From Phallusia fumigata (taxonomy: Eukaryota > Chordata > Ascidiacea > Phlebobranchia > Ascidiidae), in the NCBI GenBank assembly GCA_008931825.1, contig QXVZ01020598.1, forward strand, positions 1-27,213: 27,213 bases of DNA, read 5' to 3'. The stretch's first letter is position 1; each line of letters opens with the position of its first letter. Below the pieces are notes generated by a model. It was not told where the DNA came from. It saw nothing but the letters and a program-made list of their open reading frames with translations, and made no database searches. A program made the translations under genes and the position numbers. This document shows, in pieces, positions 21,601 through 27,213 of this stretch.

Positions 21601-24600
21601 GCAGAATGGCAAAAGTGTCCAACAACAACCTGTTAATAGCGTCATTAATCTGTCCACTTCTATTTGCACAAGCTGTGCTGTTTACAACTTTTTGATTGTA
21701 GTAAAATGCATTTACAAACTGTGTTTGGGTAAAATATACTTACACGTAGGCATGGTGTGCTAGGTATATCAGGTCCAAACCCTTTTTCTTTGTTTTACAC
21801 TTTAAGTGCACATGTGATTACTAGAGGCATGTGCAGAACAAAATAAACATAGAACAAGAAATAATGGTCCATAAAAACCTTTTGGAGTGTTTCATTAGAG
21901 TACTGCACTTTTAACAGAATTACCATAATTTGACTTGTACATATCAATATAAATGTGTTTTTTCTCAAACATTCACAGCTTATAAACCATTGCAAATTTT
22001 ATACACCCATTATGTTGTTTTTAGCTACGTCAAAACTTTCACTTTGTATCGTAATATAACACCTAACATGTTTTAGATGTCCCCAATGCATACAACTATC
22101 CTTACAAGGCCTCAGATTACACCAATTCCTTTGAGGTAAGATTAACTGATCGTTCTAAATCCTAATCTCCTTGTCCCTTGTAAGCTTATTAACCCACCAT
22201 GCAATTTCTCTCAACATTATGCCATTGTCCACTTATTCAACTCTTTCGCCGCTTTACATTGCCTCTGGCCATCTGTCTTGCTACATATGGTATCAGTGTG
22301 TCAACAAGTGGCCAAATAGAATGATAACAGAACACTTGCAGGGCTGTGGTATATTTGTGCCAATGCAAATTCATATCCTGTTTTGTTACATCTGCTACAC
22401 TGTTTGTCACTATATTACCACTTTCACTTGGATTGTTGGCAGTTCTTTATTATCGTTTCTAGTTTTTCTTATTTCTGTAACATTTTAAAAGCAATTTTAG
22501 CTTGTTGACAAAAACATAAATTAAAACATGATGAAAATTTGTTTTAAAAAATGTTATCATATTGTCTTTAACAGATTTGTTACATTATAAAATATTTGTT
22601 ATGAAAAAAGGGCAAAAAATGGAAATTAAACAATCTTTAATTTTGGTCATTTATGTTCTTTTGCAGTGGTGCTTCATTCCTTGCACTGCTCGATGACCTG
22701 GGTCCAGAAAACACAATAACTTTACTTGTCCTGGCTTTGACAGAACACAAGATTGTAATTCATTCGCTCCGACCAGCTGAGATTACTTGTGTGGCTGAGG
22801 CTCTGATAACAGTAAGATACCTGTTTCCATTCTACCATTCATGGGTTTACCCTGTTTAAGTTACATGATGATGATTTACTATTCTGGTGTTCAGCATGTT
22901 AAACACAATTTCAAACATTAATTCAAACCAGTTGACATTTCCTGTATTTCAATGTCTATTTCTGTGAAGGTCTGATGTATATATATACTATAACAAATAT
23001 AACAGATACGCATGATTGATTGACAGGGGTTTGACATATTTTGGGTGTTTTCCTTTGCAGCTCCTGGCTAAAAAATATGCACTTTATTGTTTTTTTGCAA
23101 CAAGCATTCTTTAACAGTTTCATGTTTTCATGAGTTATCATCCAGTTTAAATGATTTTGTTTGTTTGTAGTGGCTGGTTGTATATATTTCAGTAACCTGT
23201 TTATCCAGCAAGAGTATGTCTTAAGATTCCAGAAACAGAAGTTGGTTTCAATAAATATTTCTTTTAATATGCTATTCTTTAATAAAATCTATTGTCTTTG
23301 CAGTTGCTCTTTCCTTTCAAGTGGCAATGTACATATGTTCCCCTTTGCCCACTTGAGATGGGCTATGTTCTTGAAGCCCCATGTCCATTTATTGTCGGCG
23401 TCGATTCACGTTACTTTGACCTGTACGAGCCCCCATCAGATGTTGCATGTGTAAATTTGGACACAAACAGCATAACAGTGTAAGTTGTGACTGACCATAA
23501 CTTTGTTTGTGCGAGTCATTGTAAAATTTATTGTTTAGAGGTTGGCGGTCTCATTAACTTTAAAGGGCCTTTATGGTGATAGATTGATAACAGTTTGACC
23601 CATTTCAGGAAAAGCTAATAAACTGTAAAAGCTTTAGGGGGTTAAATGTGTAGTTCAAGCCTGTGATTTTTTCGATCAAGTTTTATGGCCAAAATTAGTT
23701 GTACACATTAAGTACCTATTAAGACCCACAATTTGTTTCTATTTGTTATGTCACTAACTCACATAGATTTATTAGGGTACCAGGATGTGTCATATCGTTT
23801 ATCTTGCTGTGTTGGTACCCAACCTGTATTGGAGTTACACAGTTCTAAAAGTGTGCACTAAAGTGGACCAGAAAAAAAAATCCATGATCATTTCAATTTA
23901 TAAAATGATGTATGTGTACCGTGGCCACAAGACTCCTTTCTCAATAATTATATTAAGACATGGACTTAAAAAAGTACCTTATTTAAAAAAACGTGATGGC
24001 CTAATGTCACTCTGATGGTAACAATAGCTGTTGTTGATTTGTTTGCAATAAAATGTATTTACTTTTTACAAAATTTCTGCCAGTTGTATATGTGTTTAGT
24101 TATGCTACATGCTACATACAATTAGTTCCAAACTTTGTTTCTGCTGTTTCCAATATTTTAACAAATTCTACTGTTATATTTTAACTACAGCATGGAGGAG
24201 AAGCTCAGCTGGAAGGTTTTACCCAAGAAGCCTGCCAAGTATTTGCGCTCTGTGCTGCAGAAGTACTTCAAAGAAGTGAAGGAATGTCCCAGAGAGGAAA
24301 GCACTGGTGCTGGAGGCGGCTCTATGCTTGATCCTGACATGACAAGGCAGGAAAGACACAGACAGCTCGACCTAGCTGTACAGGTATGGTTTATACTGAT
24401 CTGAATGCACCTTTTTTTAACAAATACGGAGTGCCTGATTTGGATGCACCGAGCTGTTGTAGAAAAGGTTACTAAACATTTGACTGTTATTACAATCTGG
24501 CAAAAATACTTACATGTAGCTTTTGCTGATTCATTTAAGTGCTTGTTTAAACACCCTTACCATTGGTTTGCAGATACGTTTGTGAACAAACCCTCTGTTT

Positions 24601-26497
24601 AACAGTTTAAAATCTGAAAATGTTTCCAATTCACAAATGATGGTTTAAAGTATTGCTATTATGCACCATGCCCCAAAGAATGTAAAAAGTTTATTAAAAT
24701 GAGCCATTTTCTCCATATTTTAAGGACATCGTTTGGGGAAATATAAGCTGCTTTGGAAAAAACATTCAGTGTTAATGTATGCTGCCCTAATACCACTAAG
24801 CAAGACCAAGTTAAACTGTGTTCCATACACAGTCATTTGCCATGAGCACAACCTGTTTTGTGTGTCTCATTATGCAATGTAGGTTGATGTGATAATGACT
24901 AAATCTGAAAGGATGTCAAACACAATAGATTCCCTGTACTGTAGCCAGAAAAACAGCAACTAGTTTTGCTTTACTGCATGGCACCAATATCCACATATTT
25001 TTCATTTTAATTACTAAACAATGGGGTTTTGTCCCCTCATTGTTCTGTTTCCCAGTTGTTGTACTTAACCATCGGAAAATGAGCCAGGACCATATTCAAA
25101 CAAATGTTCCTGTTTTTCAACTTTAGCCTGCTGTAGGCTAGTCAAATTGGATTGAATTTTTAATTGTGCTGGGACTTTCTTCTCCCCTCTGTAGATTTTC
25201 CTGATATAAAAAAAAGTTTTAAATTGCAACCCCTTGCATGCAAATGTGACAAATTTTTATCTTTGTCTCGATTAGGTCGGTTATCCCAATGATTGACATA
25301 TTGTAATCTTTCAACAGGAAGCAGTGTTGAAAATGATGTGCTCCGTGATGAAAGGATACAGACAGTTCCTTCTGCCCATCACCGAAGCACCAAGTGTCGG
25401 CACAACTGACCCAAGCTCATTGTTTAACATACAAGGCGAGTTTAGTGAATCATAAAATGTTTGATATGTAGGAGTTGTTTTATATTGCTATTGACAGCTG
25501 ATAGTGAATGACGAGGAGGTTTTTGAAATCAGTTAGTCATTTGGTGCAACTGTAATGTTGTATCATACCAAACTAAAGATTCCTTAACCAATACTACTGT
25601 TACACATGTATAATATTATGTACCACTAAATGTGCATCACTATCACTTTTCTCAGAAAGCGTCTGAAAATTCCTCATTTTTGCTTTTGAAATTGTTTTAG
25701 CTATTTGTGTAGGTCTGATTCTGATTTCGGTACGCATCAGTACATCTTAACCTGCTGAAAAATCACAATCTCGTTGGAAGGGTGTAAATGTCAGTCAAGT
25801 GTAAATGTTGAAGTGTATGTTTAAAAACCGACATGGAACACTCCTATGCGCGTTTCACAACCACAGACAAACCTATCTAATGCACACAACCAATTTCTCA
25901 AATTTATCTGCTCTCGATTCGCCACAATGGTATTAATCCAAAAGTAACCTATTTACACAAGATACGGACTTAAGTGTAGCTTAATTAAAAACATAACTGA
26001 CTGCCAGAGAACTCGTATGTATTGATTTATTGCAAACGTTTCGCTAATTGCATCACGTTGACATCACTGATTGCGTCACGGTTTTCTTTTTCCCCACTAG
26101 TGTGTAACAGCGCACGGTTTTAATCTTCTCTTCTTTATGCACTGATGACGACGACAGCGATTGTCGAAACTTTTTATATAAAAAGTGTCCGCTATATACA
26201 AGCTCTCTGGGAGTTATGTTTTTTTATTGAGTAAAAGTCAAATGATTTCGTTTACTTAGAATTTATCCGGAGTCGGGAGCGGGCGAGCCAGCGGTTCTTC
26301 ACTCAACTCTCCGGCACACAACTCTTCTCCTCCTTCATCGAAGAACGCTCCCTGACGTCATTCGCGGGAGGGGAGGGGGACCTCGCCGCGGGACGCTCAT
26401 CCAGTTTAGTGTTTTTCGACGAATGCATTGACCGCTTGACACCAGAACACGCATCGGATAGCTTTCGTCTGATCGAGGCCGACGATTCCCTCAAGAG
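15675..26497 (+). CDS. DENND4: DENND4-family Rab guanine-nucleotide exchange factor, exons 1-14 (5' part)
   Basis: Exons: 15675-15832, 16264-16416, 16752-16846 (second copy 17949-18043), 18827-18987 (truncated copy 17682-17790), 19232-19301, 19975-20144, 20520-20764, 21013-21079, 22077-22135, 22667-22811, 23304-23479, 24191-24383, 25318-25435 and 26260-26497. All phases fit, giving about 682 residues. The ATG at 15675 matches the family start ([17 protein letters not shown]). Residues 40-190 form the MABP region ([29 protein letters not shown]). About 190-370 is uDENN ([32 protein letters not shown]). About 385-520 is cDENN ([38 protein letters not shown]). The rest is dDENN ([59 protein letters not shown]). 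DENND4 proteins activate Rab10 in membrane traffic. The PPR-like and C-terminal parts lie beyond the window. Intron 13 uses a GC donor. Confidence 0.95.
16937..17299 (-). other. Opposite-strand ORF inside DENND4 intron 3, broken in the second copy
   Basis: A 120-codon open frame, Cys/Met/Thr-rich, with no motif I recognise. In the second haplotype copy (18130-18485) the same stretch is split into two frames by small indels. An ORF that does not survive between two alleles is unlikely to be a gene. The block might be part of an intronic repeat family. Confidence 0.6.
17791..17791. other. Single N: proven assembly join in DENND4 exon 4
   Basis: Exon 4 of copy 1 reads up to ACAAAGGAGA and is then followed by intron-2 sequence. 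In copy 2 the same exon continues normally to a GTATGT donor at 18988. The N therefore marks a junction between two sequences, not an uncertain base. Confidence 0.9.
18711..18722. repeat. TA microsatellite
   Basis: (TA)6 in intron 3 of the second haplotype copy. The first copy has a shorter ACATATATAAG at the matching place, so this is one of the length differences between the two versions. Confidence 0.8.
19012..19054. repeat. Two-copy tandem repeat, period 25 bp
   Basis: GTATATGTATGTAAATTT occurs exactly at 19012-19029 and 19037-19054 in DENND4 intron 4. Confidence 0.85.
21302..21346. repeat. Imperfect hairpin in DENND4 intron 8
   Basis: AAACACCTTAAACACCATA is followed after four bases by a near reverse complement (TGGTTTAAAAGGTGTAAACC). 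The stem is imperfect. It lies in a 997-bp intron that also holds a plus-strand 118-codon ORF (21407-21763) without recognisable domains. Confidence 0.5.
25436..25441 (+). other. GC-type splice donor of DENND4 intron 13
   Basis: Exon 13 must end in phase 1 at 25435 to join exon 14 in frame (the phase-1 G plus AA makes Glu, then FIRSRERA, a conserved DENND4 stretch). The base pair after the exon is GC in the context ACAAG/GCGAGT, otherwise a strong donor match. No GT donor nearby restores the frame. The acceptor is TTTACTTAG at 26251-26259. GC-AG introns are a known minority class. Confidence 0.75.
26142..26189 (+). other. Degenerate hammerhead-like motif
   Basis: CTGATGA (26142-26148) is followed by a CGACA/TGTCG hairpin, GAAAC (26166-26170), then a perfect stem CTTTTT/AAAAAG with loop ATAT and a GTC. 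Order matches the hammerhead core (CUGAUGA, stem II, GAAA, stem III, NUH). However, stem II is displaced by a few bases, two extra bases precede the GTC, and I find no stem I. Such motifs occur in Penelope-like and other retroelements. Probably a decayed remnant. Confidence 0.3.
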
Positions 26498-27213
26498 GTA
26501 CGATTTAGCCCAACTAGGGTTTATGATGGGTTTATATCCTCGCATAAACTTATGTTTTTTTCGTATGGACCGGATCATTGTGGAAAACAAATAACAAATG
26601 GCCATGTATAAATGGTTCTTACAGAATCTGTTTCTCCGCTCAATAGGCATCATCAGTTTCCTACTATTTCTGGCGGAATATATTTTTCTCATTTTATGGA
26701 ACGATTATTGTTTTTGTGTCGCACAGATTGACTATTACTAACAAATGCCCATAAAATATTTACAGTCGACCGAAATTCTAGAGTCATATGACGTCTCACG
26801 TTCGTGGCGTAACAATTAGTTTCTTGTAGGTGTTTTGGGTGTGACTTGTTGAACTAAAGCGCCTATCGGGCAAAGCGTTTCTGTTGTGCGTATTCAAACC
26901 GCGCCATCTCTTAACTCTAGGTTGTTTAACCTTTTTAACTGTTTTGCCAAATATAGTTGACCGGATAAGACCGGACCTTCGTTAAACATAGGTTGACTTT
27001 GCTTTTTGCATTTCAAGACTCCAATATTCTGAAAATGAGACAAAAAACATTTTGTTTATAAAGAAAAGCAAAAGAATAAACCGTGATCAAAGCGTTGTTA
27101 GCTTTACGATCCTTGACAACCCCGGGAATTATCATTCAGAAAAATCTCTCCGCTGGCTGTATATTGCACGCCGCTTTCTTATTCCGCAACCAGCTACTTT
27201 ATTCAAATACAGT
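26498..27213 (+). other. DENND4: Start of DENND4 intron 14, to the window end
   Basis: After a GTACGA donor at 26498 no further DENND4 exon is recognisable, so the next one lies beyond 27213 or begins at its very edge, where the last bases (TATTCAAATACAG/T) resemble an acceptor. An antisense 129-codon ORF (26303-26692) overlaps exon 14 and is a shadow. A second hammerhead-like motif lies on the minus strand at 26656-26620. Confidence 0.6.

Noticed and set aside
21407-21763. 118-codon plus-strand ORF in DENND4 intron 8
   Set aside because: It lies between two in-phase DENND4 exons, has hydrophobic and Cys-rich patches but no family signature, and has no supporting splice signals.
26303-26692. 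129-codon minus-strand ORF overlapping DENND4 exon 14
   Set aside because: It is antisense to a strongly conserved coding exon whose GC-rich composition creates open frames on the opposite strand.

Overview
The window reads as nuclear DNA of a chordate with compact, AT-rich genes, most likely an ascidian of the Ciona type. The signs are many introns of only 50-100 bp with canonical GT/AG ends, an easily recognised animal DENND4 gene, and a 1.2 kb segment present twice in near-identical but indel- and SNP-rich versions joined by a single N. That is what two divergent haplotypes look like when an assembler places both. The species call (C. savignyi would fit the very high heterozygosity) is inference. 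There is no bacterial-style operon, CRISPR array or intact transposon.

Layout. (1) 0.58-4.2 kb, minus strand: a multi-exon protein kinase fused to a KEN (IRE1/RNase L type) ribonuclease domain. Its 3' end is firm and its 5' end uncertain. It carries a one-base frameshift in an A-run in the catalytic-loop exon. (2) 4.38-5.6 kb, minus strand: two candidate micro-genes, a 75-residue ORF with a signal peptide and a 58-residue single-pass membrane protein assembled from three exons, one of them 13 nt. (3) 5.6-9.3 kb: mostly non-coding by eye, with one candidate plus-strand gene of small exons (7.59-8.28 kb). (4) 9.37-11.68 kb, minus strand: the 3' half of a ribonuclease-inhibitor-type leucine-rich-repeat (LRR) gene, possibly an NLR, in phase-0 two-repeat exons. 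It is cut by an N at 11680, and a tRNA-derived element sits in its last intron. (5) 11.8-15.6 kb: intergenic, with only weak coding candidates near 13.9-14.5 kb. (6) 15.675-26.497 kb, plus strand: the first fourteen exons (about 682 residues) of DENND4, a Rab guanine-nucleotide exchange factor. They cover the MABP, uDENN, cDENN and most or all of the dDENN regions, and the gene continues beyond the window.

The kinase-KEN gene and the LRR gene are both of kinds used in stress or innate sensing and lie on the same strand about 5 kb apart. Nothing in the sequence proves a functional link. DENND4 is a housekeeping membrane-traffic gene pointing the other way. The main cautions for reuse are the duplicated exons 3-4 of DENND4, the two N joins, and the kinase frameshift.
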